Notes: generated by a model not told the origin, from the sequence alone. A DNA stretch of 64,000 nt from Bacteroidales bacterium (GCA_017548985.1 JAFYYW010000011.1:18028-82027); one strand, 5' to 3'. Counted from the stretch's first letter, positions 35,398 to 45,358 are shown. Program-made: numbers and translations.

Positions 35398-36566
35398 TTC
35401 CCCATTACCCCAAAATCCTTAAGTTGACGCTTTTGTTGTCAATAGTTGTTGTGTCCGGGTGCGCCACTCGGTCCGGTTCCGATGTCAATCAGCTTCCTGT
35501 TTGGGCATTAGGCGGCTTCGAGCGACCGGAAGGAGCCAATCCGGTTATAAGTCCGGATGTTGATATGAAGTTCATCTGTCCAATGGTTTCCGCTCCCGTC
35601 GGCTGGATGGAAAGCGACACATTCAACCCCGCTTCTGTTGAGATTGACGGAAAAATCGCTGTTATATTCCGGGCTGAGGACAACTCTGCTCAAGGTATCG
35701 GCACCCGAACCTCCAGATTGGGTCTCGCTTTATCAGATGATGGAGTCAAGATGGATATAGCGCCTGAACCTGTCATGTTCCCGGATGAGGATTCCGCGAA
35801 AGAATATGAGTGGCCGGGAGGATGCGAGGATCCTCGCGTCGCGGTGACCCAGGATGGCACCTATGTGATGATGTATACCTCGTGGAACAGGAAAGTCCCT
35901 CGTCTTTGTGTCGCCACTTCAAGAGATTTGAGGAATTGGACAAAACATGGCCCCGCCTTCGGGAACGCTTATGGAGGCCGTTTCAAAGACATGGCGTGCA
36001 AATCAGGATCTATTGTGACCGAGGTACGTGACGGACGCCAGGTGATCACAAAGATTGGCGGGAAGTATATGATGTATTGGGGAGAGAGCATGGTCAATAT
36101 AGCCGAGTCTGACGATCTCGTGAATTGGACACCGAGGCTCGGGCAGGACGGTGAGCTTTTGGGTGTCATGTTCCCGAGGGATGGTTTCTTTGACAGTGCC
36201 CTAACCGAGTGTGGACCGCCCGCTTTGCTCACGAAAGATGGTATCCTATTATTATATAACGGGAAAAACAGTCAGGGCGAGAAGAGGGATCCTCGCTATC
36301 CGGCCGGGACATATTCGGCTGGTCAGGTTCTCTTTGATTCCGCCAATCCTGAGATTATTCTCGAGAGGCTGGACATCCCCTTTTTCAGGCCTATGGATGA
36401 TTTTGAGAAAAGCGGGCAATATGCCGCCGGCACTGTTTTTATCGAAGGCTTGACCTTACATGACGGGAAATGGTATCTATACTATGGATGCGCCGATTCC
36501 CGTGTGGGTGTCGCTGTCTGTGACCCCGCCAACCCCGTCCCGGGGGATCCTGTCCCGCAGGATTGA
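35394..36566 (+). CDS. GH130-family beta-mannoside phosphorylase/hydrolase lipoprotein
   Basis: This 390-residue lipoprotein (LTLLLSIVVVSGC, Cys23) has a five-bladed propeller. Family motifs are TFNPASVEIDGKIAVIFRAE, WPGGCEDPRVAV, LTECGPPALLTKDGILLLYN, RYPAGTYSAGQVL, PMDDFEKSGQYAAGTVF and WYLYYGCADSRVGVA. GH130 members phosphorolyse or hydrolyse beta-mannosides such as Man-beta-1,4-GlcNAc or beta-1,2-mannosides. Export favours a hydrolase-type member, because a phosphorylase would need cytosolic phosphate; this is an inference. The ATG shares ATGA with the RT stop codon. A strong hairpin follows. With GH38 and GH92 downstream it fits mannose-glycan breakdown. Confidence 0.87.
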   Translation: MIPHYPKILKLTLLLSIVVVSGCATRSGSDVNQLPVWALGGFERPEGANPVISPDVDMKFICPMVSAPVGWMESDTFNPASVEIDGKIAVIFRAEDNSAQGIGTRTSRLGLALSDDGVKMDIAPEPVMFPDEDSAKEYEWPGGCEDPRVAVTQDGTYVMMYTSWNRKVPRLCVATSRDLRNWTKHGPAFGNAYGGRFKDMACKSGSIVTEVRDGRQVITKIGGKYMMYWGESMVNIAESDDLVNWTPRLGQDGELLGVMFPRDGFFDSALTECGPPALLTKDGILLLYNGKNSQGEKRDPRYPAGTYSAGQVLFDSANPEIILERLDIPFFRPMDDFEKSGQYAAGTVFIEGLTLHDGKWYLYYGCADSRVGVAVCDPANPVPGDPVPQD

Positions 36567-36593
36567 TTTGATATACTTATTTGATTGAATTGT

Positions 36594-36621
36594 GTACTCA
36601 TGCCTTGACGGGTGTGAGTAC
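36594..36621 (+). terminator. Hairpin after GH130, probable terminator
   Basis: GTACTCATGCC pairs with GGTGTGAGTAC over 11 bp (two G-U) with loop TTGACG, followed by TTTCG. It lies 27 bases after the GH130 stop and 47 bases before the SusC start. It could end the RT-GH130 transcript or act as an operator palindrome for the SusC operon. Confidence 0.6.
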
Positions 36622-36667
36622 TTTCGCGATGTTGATTATTGTAATCATTTATTAACAACATAATTTA

Positions 36668-39226
36668 ATGAGAAGCAAGAGACTATCGCGAATCGCGCTT
36701 GTGCTGCTCTCGACCTTTGTGTCGATGGCGACGCTTCATGCGCTAGGACCCTTCAGCGTCTCGGGTCGAGTACTCGACGAGGAAGGGAACCCTCTAGTTG
36801 GCGCTTCTGTCTCCGCGCGAGGCACCACAGCCGCCACTGTCACTGATGTTGACGGTGGATTCCGGCTGGATCTGCCGTCCGGAGCTGAGAAGCTGTTTGT
36901 TTCAATGCTTGGCCAGGAAGATGTTGAGATTCCGCTGGTCGAGGAAAAGACTTGGTACGATGTCCGCATGGCCGAGAATCCCCAGCAGCCACTCGAGTTG
37001 GTCGCTGTCGGTTACGGTACGCTGGACAAGAGGGAGATAACCTCTTCCCTCACCAAGGTATGCGGCGAAGGGCTCCTTGAGCGCGCCTCCGCGTTCAATG
37101 TTACCCAGGCTCTGGCTGGGAAGGTCGCCGGTTATTCGGTGCACAACACCTCCGGCCGTCCTGGTGGCACCAACACGGTGTACGTGCGCGGCAGGGGGAA
37201 CAGTGGAGTTTCACCCGCGCCCCTCTATGTCGTGGATGGCATCGCCGGAGTTGACATTGACATGATCAATCCTGCTGACATCGAGTCAGTTGTGGTTCTC
37301 AAGGACGCCGCGGCCACCGCTATCTACGGAGCCAATGGGGCTAATGGTGTTATCCTTGTCACGACAAAGACCGGAAAGGATCAGAACGGAGTATTCACTT
37401 ATTCCGGATCTGTCGGTCTGAGCCAACCCACCCCTGGTTACAAGGAGCTGGAGAAGACATATGAGAACGCTATCTCCCATGGGCACAACCTTTCTTTCTC
37501 AAAGGCGAACGAAAGGAATTCTGTCTATGCTTCCCTGGGCTACAAGTCCTTCGGTGGCATAGTTCCCAAGACTAACGCTGACCGTCTTAACACAGCCCTC
37601 AATTTCAACTCCAAGATCAACGAGTGGCTTGACGTCAGATTCGGCGCTGATTTCAGCACCCGTACGGAAATGAGAGGTGATCTTGTTTTTGATGATCTGG
37701 CTTACAAGACTATCACGTCTTCCGTGAGCTCATCCGCCAGCGCGGACCGTCTCGCGATTATGGATGGTTACGACTATACCACAATGCTTGATAAGGCTGC
37801 CTACCGTCAGAAAGACCAGCAGGTGCTTCTGAACGGAGCTGGAGATATTCATCTGGCTAAGGGACTCGTGTTCACCGTCAGGGGCGACTACCGTACGAAT
37901 AACTATTCATTCGGCCAGTCCGCTCCCGGAGGAATCGCCGGTGCCACTGTCGCCGACAATGGTTTCGCGAATATCTCGAATTACGATGTGAACCGCTGGT
38001 CCAATGAGGATTATCTGACCTACAAGAAGGAATTTGGTGATGTCAAGACAACCTCTGTCCTCGGCGTCTCATTCTCCTCTCTCCAATATGAGAATTCTTA
38101 TAGTGGTTCGACTGATTTCTCTGACAACCAGTACGAATTCTACAGGATGCAGGCCGGAACCGTTTATGATCAGGCGACGTCAGGCTATGACAAGAGATCT
38201 ACCCGCTCAGTCTTCTTCAGGACGAATTGGGATGTCTCCTCCAGATATCAGTTCGGAGTTACCCTCCGTTATGATTCGGCCTCGATTTATGGCTATGATA
38301 ATATGAGCGGAATATATCCCGCTCTGTCAGCCGGTTGGGTCATCTCCCAGGAACCTTGGTTTGATTCAGCCAGGAACACGGTTGATCTGTTCAAGATCCG
38401 CGCAAGCTTCGGGTTTGCCGGCAACTCGGCTTTCCCTCTCGGAATCGGAAACGCCGGATTATCAAATAATTTGCAGTGGGAGGATTCCCGTCAGCTCGAC
38501 TTGGGTCTCGATCTTTCCTTCTGGGGGAACAGGCTCAATTTCTCCGCTGACTTCTACACTATCAACACAAAGAATCCTTTCCTGAATGTCTTGACGTCCT
38601 CTGAGACAGGTATCGTATCCCAATACAAGAACCTTGGGGAAATCAGCAACAGCGGACTCGATGTGACTCTTAACGCCCGTCCGGTCGACAACCGCGACTT
38701 CCAGTGGGATGCCACATTGTTGTATTCCCTGAACACATCCAAAGCTGTGGAGATAGGTGGAAAGGTCGACTATTCCATGAGCCCTATCTCATCTGTGGAA
38801 GGGGAGGAACTTAATACTCTTCTCAATGCCGGAGGCACCACTCCTCATCATGAGATCAACTTCGTGAACAGTTTTTCCTTGAAGGGTCTCACCCTTATGG
38901 TGGACCTTATGGCCAAGGCCGGCTTCTGGACATACTGTGACGCGTGGAACACAAAGGAGCCTTATGACGCTAAGTTCGCTTTCAAAGGCAACTACATGAG
39001 ATTGAGGAATATATCCTTGACTTATGACTTTGGACGCGATGTGTTGAAGAAAGACGGTTTCTTCCGCGGAATCAAGGTTGGTGTCCAGGCTGAGAACCTG
39101 TTCACTTCCTCTGGAGTTCCTTCCATTGACCCCGAAGATTTCATCTGGGACGGCAAGATCGGCGTCGCAGGAGGTGCCTATCCTCGCCCCAGGACCATAT
39201 CGGGTACGTTGAAACTCACTTTCTAA
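36668..39226 (+). CDS. Short SusC-like TonB-dependent transporter without its own SusD
   Basis: The protein has 852 residues, versus about 950-1050 for most SusC proteins. Signal peptide and regulatory-like domain are present (FSVSGRVLDEEGNPLVGASV), as are plug motifs (VAVGYGTLDKREITSSLTKV, VRGRGNSGVSPAPLYVVDGI, VVLKDAAATAIYGANGANGV) and a terminal RPRTISGTLKLTF. Compared with the next SusC it lacks about 50 residues after the first barrel strands and the extracellular segment holding the usual D-x-N-x-(D/E) turn before the last strands. The frame is intact, so this is a natural short form rather than a visible pseudogene. A second SusC follows 25 bases later and only one SusD is present. Confidence 0.9.
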   Translation: MRSKRLSRIALVLLSTFVSMATLHALGPFSVSGRVLDEEGNPLVGASVSARGTTAATVTDVDGGFRLDLPSGAEKLFVSMLGQEDVEIPLVEEKTWYDVRMAENPQQPLELVAVGYGTLDKREITSSLTKVCGEGLLERASAFNVTQALAGKVAGYSVHNTSGRPGGTNTVYVRGRGNSGVSPAPLYVVDGIAGVDIDMINPADIESVVVLKDAAATAIYGANGANGVILVTTKTGKDQNGVFTYSGSVGLSQPTPGYKELEKTYENAISHGHNLSFSKANERNSVYASLGYKSFGGIVPKTNADRLNTALNFNSKINEWLDVRFGADFSTRTEMRGDLVFDDLAYKTITSSVSSSASADRLAIMDGYDYTTMLDKAAYRQKDQQVLLNGAGDIHLAKGLVFTVRGDYRTNNYSFGQSAPGGIAGATVADNGFANISNYDVNRWSNEDYLTYKKEFGDVKTTSVLGVSFSSLQYENSYSGSTDFSDNQYEFYRMQAGTVYDQATSGYDKRSTRSVFFRTNWDVSSRYQFGVTLRYDSASIYGYDNMSGIYPALSAGWVISQEPWFDSARNTVDLFKIRASFGFAGNSAFPLGIGNAGLSNNLQWEDSRQLDLGLDLSFWGNRLNFSADFYTINTKNPFLNVLTSSETGIVSQYKNLGEISNSGLDVTLNARPVDNRDFQWDATLLYSLNTSKAVEIGGKVDYSMSPISSVEGEELNTLLNAGGTTPHHEINFVNSFSLKGLTLMVDLMAKAGFWTYCDAWNTKEPYDAKFAFKGNYMRLRNISLTYDFGRDVLKKDGFFRGIKVGVQAENLFTSSGVPSIDPEDFIWDGKIGVAGGAYPRPRTISGTLKLTF

Positions 39227-39251
39227 ATCCTAACCTCAAGAGTTAATACGT

Positions 39252-42200
39252 ATGAACATCAAATATAATATAACAAAACTTGCCGTGGCAGTCATCATGA
39301 TGCTCGCGTTCGTGTTCCAGGCTTATGCCCAGAACGCCCTGACGGGCCGTGTGACTGATGAGAACGGTGATCCCCTACCTGGCGTCTATGTCGCCGTCAA
39401 GGGGACGCAGAACGCCACAAGCACCGATGCCGACGGTAATTTCACCCTGAGGACAAACGCCACGACGGGAACCCTCGTGTTCTCCATGATGGGAATGACT
39501 GAACAGGAGATTCCCATTGACGGGCGTTCCTTATTCAATGTGATTATGAAGGAAGACGCCACGATGCTGGAAGAGACAGTCGTGGTTGGTTACGGTACTA
39601 TGATCAAACGCGAGCTGACCGCTTCTGTCGCCCAAGTGGGTGGCGAGGCTCTCACTGAGCGCGCGACCGGTCTCAACGTGCTCCAGAACATGGCCGGTAA
39701 GATGGCCGGTGTCCAGATCAAGTCCACTTCCGGTCGTCCTGGTGGTAACGCCGCCATCCTAATCCGTGGTATCGGTTCCATCAATGCCAGCACGACTCCT
39801 TTGTATGTGGTGGATGGCGCGGTTGATGTCAACCCCGACATGATCAACTCAAATGACATCGAGTCAGTCGCTGTTTTGAAGGATGCCGCCTCAGCGGCCA
39901 TATATGGAGCCAAAGGCGCTAACGGTGTAGTGCTTATCACCACCAAGAGCGGGCAGGGTTCCGGCCAGGGAACCATCACGTATGACGGAAAGTACGGTGT
40001 CGGTTACCTCTCCCGCAAACTCAAATTGATGAATTCTGATGAGTACATCCAGATGCAGCAGTTGGCCTATGGTTACAGCGGCCAGAACATGCCACATCTT
40101 GTGAATCCTATCGAGAGCCTTTTCGATTATCAGATGAACGGCTCTGAATATGCCCGCGATGCAAATGGCCTTCTTATAGCCACTCCAAAATACAATACGG
40201 ACTGGTGGAGTGAGGTCACTCGTAAGGCTATCACACAGGATCACAACGTGTCCTTCTCGCAGCGTGGCAGCAAGTCTTCCGTTTACGCCAATCTGGGTTG
40301 GCAGGACGTCCAAGGTCTGGTCAAGACTACTTATGGAAAGCGTCTGAGCGGAACCATCAACGCCACGACCCAGATAAACAAATGGTTGGATATCAATGGA
40401 ATGATCTCATATTCCAGGACAGAGGACAACTCGGCTGACCAGGAAGGTACGATGCAGCAGGGAGCTGTACGTAACACCTATGAGATGCCTCCGGTCGTTC
40501 CTGTCAAGTACCCTGACGGCACTTGGGGAGCGAAGCAGGACTATCCTCTTTCAGAGACGGCTTCCAACCCTGTCCATCAGTTGAACGCTTGGAAACAGAT
40601 CAACCATAGGGACTATTTCCTCGGTAATCTCGGACTTGATTTCCATCTGCTCGATGGTCTGACCTTCACAGTCAAGGGCAATTACCAGACAACCGTCGGC
40701 AAGAACACTGACTTCCGTATCGCGGGAATGGCTGACTGGTCAAAGTCTGATTCCGGAACCCAGGCCTACATCTCAAACAACCTGTCGACCCGTTGGTCAA
40801 ACGAAGATTACTTCACTTACGACAAGCTATTCTTCGGGGATAAGCTCAAGTCAAACTTCACGCTTGGAGCGTCCTGGTATTATTCACAGTCCGAGAACAG
40901 CTACGCCGGTGCCCAACTGCTTCCCGACGATGTCTTTGAATATCATGACCTCGGCGCCGGCACCAAGAAGGTCCAGCCTTCTTCCGGTTGGAGCAAGAAC
41001 ACGATGAACTCCTATTATTTCCGTACGAACCAGATTTGGGACGGACGTTATATGCTCGGAGTCACGGTCCGTGTTGACGGAGCCTCCAACTTCGGCGCGA
41101 AACGCAAATATGGTTTCTTCCCTTCAGTCTCCGCCGGTTGGACAGTCTCTGAGGAGCCTTGGTTCGGGACCGAGAAGAATTTCATCAATCACCTGAAACT
41201 TCGCGCCAGCTTCGGTGAGGTGGGTAACGCCTCCATCGGAAACTATGTGACTATGTCTCAGATCTCCGCCGGCACGATGATCATGAATGACCAGGTGGTG
41301 TCTCAGTCTTCGGTGAGCACGCTCGGTAACGCTGATCTCTCCTGGGAGACGACCAGGCAGTTCGACGCGGGTATTGATATCGCCTTCTTCAAGGACAGGA
41401 TCCAGCTCATTGCTGACTGGTACTACAAGAAGTCGCTTGACCTGTTGTTCGCCGAGTCCATTCCTCATTCATCCGGTTACGGAAGTATAACTTCCAATCT
41501 CGGAGCCCTGCACAACACCGGTTTCGAGCTCACTCTCAACACCCATCCGATCGCTACCCGTAACTTCGCTTGGGATCTCGACTTCATCTATTCCACCAAC
41601 CAGTGTATCATAGACAAGCTCTACGGCTCGTTGTCAACCCACGGTGGTCAGGTCGAGGAGGGTCAGCCTTACATGCGTTGGGGAATGAAGAAACTCCTCG
41701 GTACATGGAGTACTGAAGAAGCGGCTGAAGCCGCGGTCTACGGCCGTTCTCCTGGAGATTACAAACTGGAGGACGTCAACCAGAACGGCGAGTATGACGA
41801 CGGTGACACCCAGTATGTGGGAATGGCCACTCCGAAGGGTGAGATCTCTGTCGTGAACAACTTCACCTGGGGTGGATTCAACCTCATGGTCGATATCGGC
41901 GCTGCCTGGGGTTTCAAGGTGTCCAATATCGCCCAGAGCCTCTATGTCGGACAGGCGATTTACACGAACAGTCTCTCTGACCTGCTCACGGCTTCCTGGA
42001 CTCCTGACAACCAGAACACGACCCTCGCGCAGCTCCGTCTTCCTACCGACGCTTATTTCGGAAATGGAAGCATGGGCACATTCTTCCTCGAGGATGGAGA
42101 CTTCATCCGCGTCAGGAACATTGTCCTGTCTTACGACCTCAAGCGTAACCTGCTCAAGAACATGAAGTCCATCAAGGGATTGCTTCTCGGTGTCAGCATC

Positions 42201-42341
42201 GAGAATCCGTTCCTCTGGACCAAGTACACAGGCTTCGATCCTGAAGTCGGTTGGGGTACGGGCAATGGCCAGATCAGCTACGACTGGCTTGCCTATCCGA
42301 AACCGACCACGGTCACCGGTAACATCAAAATCTCATTCTAG
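39252..42341 (+). CDS. SusC-family TonB-dependent transporter of the mannose-glycan locus
   Basis: This protein is 1029 residues with signal peptide ending in VFQAYAQ. A regulatory-like domain (LTGRVTDENGDPLPGVYVAV) is followed by the TonB-box region EETVVVGYGTMIKRELTASV, the plug (LIRGIGSINASTTPLYVVDG, VAVLKDAASAAIYGAKGANG) and a full barrel including LEDVNQNGEYDDGDTQYVG, ending in GNIKISF. SusD follows after 6 bases, so this is the cognate pair. The substrate is inferred to be a mannose-containing glycan from the linked GH130, GH38 and GH92. Confidence 0.96.
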   Translation: MNIKYNITKLAVAVIMMLAFVFQAYAQNALTGRVTDENGDPLPGVYVAVKGTQNATSTDADGNFTLRTNATTGTLVFSMMGMTEQEIPIDGRSLFNVIMKEDATMLEETVVVGYGTMIKRELTASVAQVGGEALTERATGLNVLQNMAGKMAGVQIKSTSGRPGGNAAILIRGIGSINASTTPLYVVDGAVDVNPDMINSNDIESVAVLKDAASAAIYGAKGANGVVLITTKSGQGSGQGTITYDGKYGVGYLSRKLKLMNSDEYIQMQQLAYGYSGQNMPHLVNPIESLFDYQMNGSEYARDANGLLIATPKYNTDWWSEVTRKAITQDHNVSFSQRGSKSSVYANLGWQDVQGLVKTTYGKRLSGTINATTQINKWLDINGMISYSRTEDNSADQEGTMQQGAVRNTYEMPPVVPVKYPDGTWGAKQDYPLSETASNPVHQLNAWKQINHRDYFLGNLGLDFHLLDGLTFTVKGNYQTTVGKNTDFRIAGMADWSKSDSGTQAYISNNLSTRWSNEDYFTYDKLFFGDKLKSNFTLGASWYYSQSENSYAGAQLLPDDVFEYHDLGAGTKKVQPSSGWSKNTMNSYYFRTNQIWDGRYMLGVTVRVDGASNFGAKRKYGFFPSVSAGWTVSEEPWFGTEKNFINHLKLRASFGEVGNASIGNYVTMSQISAGTMIMNDQVVSQSSVSTLGNADLSWETTRQFDAGIDIAFFKDRIQLIADWYYKKSLDLLFAESIPHSSGYGSITSNLGALHNTGFELTLNTHPIATRNFAWDLDFIYSTNQCIIDKLYGSLSTHGGQVEEGQPYMRWGMKKLLGTWSTEEAAEAAVYGRSPGDYKLEDVNQNGEYDDGDTQYVGMATPKGEISVVNNFTWGGFNLMVDIGAAWGFKVSNIAQSLYVGQAIYTNSLSDLLTASWTPDNQNTTLAQLRLPTDAYFGNGSMGTFFLEDGDFIRVRNIVLSYDLKRNLLKNMKSIKGLLLGVSIENPFLWTKYTGFDPEVGWGTGNGQISYDWLAYPKPTTVTGNIKISF

Positions 42342-42347
42342 GTGCGT

Positions 42348-43850
42348 ATGAAAAAGATAATCAATATACTTGGAATGGCGGCCGTATTGCTTTCCGCTGG
42401 TTGCACTAAATTCCTTACCGAGGAGCCCAAAACCTTCCTGTCCCCTGAGAACTACTATGTCTCCGAGGCGCAGATGCAAGATGCCATAAACGGCCTTTAT
42501 CCAAGGGTGGTGGCCGCTTATATGGATGGCCTGGTGGCTCCGAACCACACCACGTTCATTATGCTCGAGACCCTTACGGGATATCACAAACGCAGCCATG
42601 CTTATGATTCCCGTACCCTGGGCTATAACCTTCCCCTCGCGGATGACAACGGTTTGCTTGACAATAACTGGAACGACATGTACCAGGCTATCAGCCGCGC
42701 AAACTACGCTATCGAGGGTATCGAGAACTCAACTTCGGATGTCCCGGAGGCCACAAAGAGCAAATTCCTCGGCGAGGCGCATTTCATCAGGGCATATTCA
42801 TTATTCTTCCTGGTCCAGTGCTATGGTCCTATTCCTGTGCCTACCGCACCTGTCAAGGGAAAGTCAGACATTGTGACAGAGCTTACTCCCATAAGCGGGG
42901 TTTATCAGCAGATTTTGGATGACCTCACTCAGGCCGAGAGCCTCTTGACGGTTTGGAATCCCGGTGACGGTCACGTGGGACTCGGTGCTGTCAAGGCCCT
43001 TCTCGCCAAAGTCCATCTGGCCATGGCCGGTTACCCTCTCAAGCAGACCGATCATTATGGCCAGGCGGTCACCAAGGCCAAGGAGGTCATCGGAAGCGGA
43101 GCGTTCTCTCTCTATACTGATGTCAGAGACCTCGCCGATCCTGCCAAGCGCAACAAGGAAGAGGCTATTTACACGGCCCAGTACAACAAGACAAACGGCG
43201 GTTCTCCGATGCACACTATCTTCCTTCCTTATTATGCGGGATGGGATGCCGAGCAGTTCGCTGAGAACCAGGCGTTCGGTGGAGCTATTGTCCCCAGCCA
43301 GACTTTCATCAATTCCTATGAGGATGGTGACAAACGAGCCATGGAAAAAGGTTGGTACTACAATTCCTACAATGGTGTGGACTTCCCTCAGCCATTTATC
43401 TACAAGTACTTCGACACTGATGCCGTGACCAGTAACACCTGTGACGTGCAGTTCCCGATGATCCGTTATTCGGACATCTTGCTCGTGCTCGCCGAAGCGG
43501 CCTGTGCTGGCGGAAGCACCTCGGATGCCGCCGCGATAGATGCCTATTACCAGGTAAGGAACCGTTGGTGCCCGATGGTCAAGCCTTCCTCGATAAGCTT
43601 CGAAGATGTGTACAAGGAGCGTGTCTGGGAGCTTTGCTTCGAGGGCCAGAACTGGTTCGACATGCTCCGCACCCGCAAGGTGTTCAACGTCTCCAACAAA
43701 AGGGTTGTGGACATGATCGGTTTCACTCCCCAGGAACATCCCGGTGTCCCGTTCACGGAGGATTGCCTTCTCTTCCCTTATCCTGTGGCCGAGAAGCGCT
43801 TGAATGAGAACATCGCCTCCATCACGGTGGCCCAGAGACTGGCATTATAA
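42348..43850 (+). CDS. SusD-family lipoprotein of the mannose-glycan locus
   Basis: The ATG at 42348 is preferred to a GTG at 42342, because the former directly starts the lipoprotein signal (MKKIINILGMAAVLLSAGC, Cys19). The protein is 500 residues. SusD blocks include FLTEEPKTFLSPENYYVSE, AHFIRAYSLFFLVQCYGPIP, MIRYSDILLVLAEAACAGGS, YQVRNRWCP and ERVWELCFEGQNWFDMLRTR. The usual terminal NPGY is replaced by a short VAQRLAL tail after FPYPVAEKRLNENI. It acts as surface ligand-binding partner of the SusC before it. The next lipoprotein gene starts 3 bases later. Confidence 0.94.
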   Translation: MKKIINILGMAAVLLSAGCTKFLTEEPKTFLSPENYYVSEAQMQDAINGLYPRVVAAYMDGLVAPNHTTFIMLETLTGYHKRSHAYDSRTLGYNLPLADDNGLLDNNWNDMYQAISRANYAIEGIENSTSDVPEATKSKFLGEAHFIRAYSLFFLVQCYGPIPVPTAPVKGKSDIVTELTPISGVYQQILDDLTQAESLLTVWNPGDGHVGLGAVKALLAKVHLAMAGYPLKQTDHYGQAVTKAKEVIGSGAFSLYTDVRDLADPAKRNKEEAIYTAQYNKTNGGSPMHTIFLPYYAGWDAEQFAENQAFGGAIVPSQTFINSYEDGDKRAMEKGWYYNSYNGVDFPQPFIYKYFDTDAVTSNTCDVQFPMIRYSDILLVLAEAACAGGSTSDAAAIDAYYQVRNRWCPMVKPSSISFEDVYKERVWELCFEGQNWFDMLRTRKVFNVSNKRVVDMIGFTPQEHPGVPFTEDCLLFPYPVAEKRLNENIASITVAQRLAL

Positions 43851-43853
43851 ACG

Positions 43854-44342
43854 ATGAAAGATATGAGAAACACAATACGCGTTATTTTGGGCCTTTTGGC
43901 TGCCGCCGCTCTTGCCAGCGGTTGTGTCAAGACCTTGACCCTTCACGACACGACGATGGATCCGGACTACGAGCCTGATAAGGTCTCCACTTTCTATCTT
44001 TGGAAAGCGCTCCAGATTGATGACGTGAACGTGAATGGTATTGACATCAAGCCGTATTTTGACTGGTTCGACTCTTTCCAGCTTGAGATACGTCGCACAG
44101 ATGGTAAGATTTCCGGGATCAAGATGAACAACGGGAATATTCCTCACGACATGTACGGCTTCAATCTTCCTACCGAGGAGGTCGAGTGCTATTTCGATAA
44201 TTCCGTTCAGCCGAACGCTATCAGGCGGAAGACAGACGACCAGATCGTGGCCGTGTTCCGCAAGGGCGTTATCTGCATGGAGTTCAATATGGACTGCAAG
44301 ACAGTCAGTTACAGGTTCATGTTCAGCGGTAAAAACGAATAA
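43854..44342 (+). CDS. Small surface lipoprotein of the SusCD operon (possibly DUF5004-like)
   Basis: The protein is 162 residues with a lipoprotein signal ending LAAAALASGC; a second ATG at 43863 could be the true start and gives an equally good signal. The mature part is beta-rich with charged loops (STFYLWKALQIDDVNVNGID, FQLEIRRTDGKISGIKMNNG, VAVFRKGVICMEFNMDCK). I cannot place it with certainty. Small lipocalin-like DUF5004 proteins often occupy this slot next to DUF4961 proteins in Bacteroidota. It is probably an accessory glycan-binding protein at the surface, inferred from position only. Confidence 0.65.
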   Translation: MKDMRNTIRVILGLLAAAALASGCVKTLTLHDTTMDPDYEPDKVSTFYLWKALQIDDVNVNGIDIKPYFDWFDSFQLEIRRTDGKISGIKMNNGNIPHDMYGFNLPTEEVECYFDNSVQPNAIRRKTDDQIVAVFRKGVICMEFNMDCKTVSYRFMFSGKNE

Positions 44343-44349
44343 GGAGGAG
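44341..44349 (+). promoter_or_regulatory. Unusually strong ribosome binding site
   Basis: AAGGAGGAG overlaps the previous stop codon and lies 5 bases before the ATG at 44355. Most genes in this window have no clear Shine-Dalgarno sequence, as is common in Bacteroidota, so this site stands out. Confidence 0.6.
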
Positions 44350-44354
44350 AAACA

Positions 44355-45335
44355 ATGAAAAAGAACAAATTCATAACAATCTTCCTGGCATTGGCAGCGT
44401 TCGCCGCCCTGGTATTCTCTTGTATAGAGTTCAAGGAGATAGTGTGGCCGTCCGATCCCAAGGCCAATTCGGAAATCGAGGTAAGCGTTCATGTCCAGTT
44501 CGTTCCTGAGACAGAGCGTAACGGTCATTTCGTGTTGGCTTTCGTGGCTCCGAAGAGTTGGAAGGTCTCCGAGTCGATCGAGGCCACGTATTCCGCGACC
44601 AACGCCCAAGTCGGCGGGCAATTGATCACTATCACAGATGAGGCGATGGTCCTTGCCAATGATTACACGGAACCGACCACAACCATGCCTTACAGCTCCG
44701 CTATGCTTTCCAAGTACGGAGTGCTTGGGAACACCGGACCTGTGGAATGGATTGTATTGAGAGGCACGACCTATATCAACACTGACGGTAGTGGAGTCCA
44801 TCCTACGACTGACGCTTATGTCAAGTTGAAGTTCAAGTCCGGCCCCAACAATATCAAGTTCTTCACCGCGTTCGCCACCTGCTTGTCTGACAACGGCTTC
44901 AATGACGGCAATTCTGGTGAGTACATCATCTCAGACACGCAGATGATAAAGGTGACCGGTGGCGGCGGAAACGATGACTTCACCGTCCTGCATTATGTCT
45001 CAACGACACCCCAGACTTTCCGTTATGGTGACTATGTCTCCATTGAGTTCGTGTCTTCCATAGATGGCAATGACACCGCCCTTTACGGGGAGGATCAAGT
45101 CTATCTCAACGCCACCTGCACCTTGGCGGACGGAACCATCAAGGAAGGTCCGAAGACACTTATGACAAGGAGTGGTGACGAGACTTATTTCAAATATATT
45201 TACCCTAAGTCATTCTTTGGTGTCGGCCAGAACGCTGAGATAGTCGATATGCACGTCTGGTTCACCGATGCCAGTGGCTCTAAGGTTGTGACCGACGGGA
45301 CCGAAGGTTTTGAGGTCTCGCAAGCGGCTGAGTGA
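44355..45335 (+). CDS. DUF4961-like surface lipoprotein
   Basis: This 326-residue lipoprotein (signal FAALVFSC, Cys23) begins IEFKEIVWPSDPKANSEIEVSV, then HFVLAFVAPKSWKVSESIEATY. These features fit the DUF4961 family found downstream of SusCD in Bacteroidota. A C-terminal half from FTVLHYVSTTPQTFRYGDYVSI repeats a beta-sandwich pattern. It is the last gene of the operon 36668-45335. It likely binds glycan at the surface; no enzymatic motif is seen. A terminator follows 24 bases after the stop. Confidence 0.75.
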   Translation: MKKNKFITIFLALAAFAALVFSCIEFKEIVWPSDPKANSEIEVSVHVQFVPETERNGHFVLAFVAPKSWKVSESIEATYSATNAQVGGQLITITDEAMVLANDYTEPTTTMPYSSAMLSKYGVLGNTGPVEWIVLRGTTYINTDGSGVHPTTDAYVKLKFKSGPNNIKFFTAFATCLSDNGFNDGNSGEYIISDTQMIKVTGGGGNDDFTVLHYVSTTPQTFRYGDYVSIEFVSSIDGNDTALYGEDQVYLNATCTLADGTIKEGPKTLMTRSGDETYFKYIYPKSFFGVGQNAEIVDMHVWFTDASGSKVVTDGTEGFEVSQAAE

Positions 45336-45358
45336 TTGGAGGTGGAATAGAAGTGGTG

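Noticed and set aside
34043..36566. Diversity-generating retroelement
   Set aside because: I saw no template/variable repeat pair near the RT and no Avd-like accessory gene. A full-window search for adenine-mismatched repeats was not possible by eye, so this is a weak rejection.
36668..39226. SusC pseudogene
   Set aside because: Despite its short length the frame is open throughout, and signal, plug and C-terminal strand are all present.
43854..44342. Frame remnant of a larger gene
   Set aside because: It has a complete lipoprotein signal, intact frame and normal spacing on both sides, so it is a genuine small gene.
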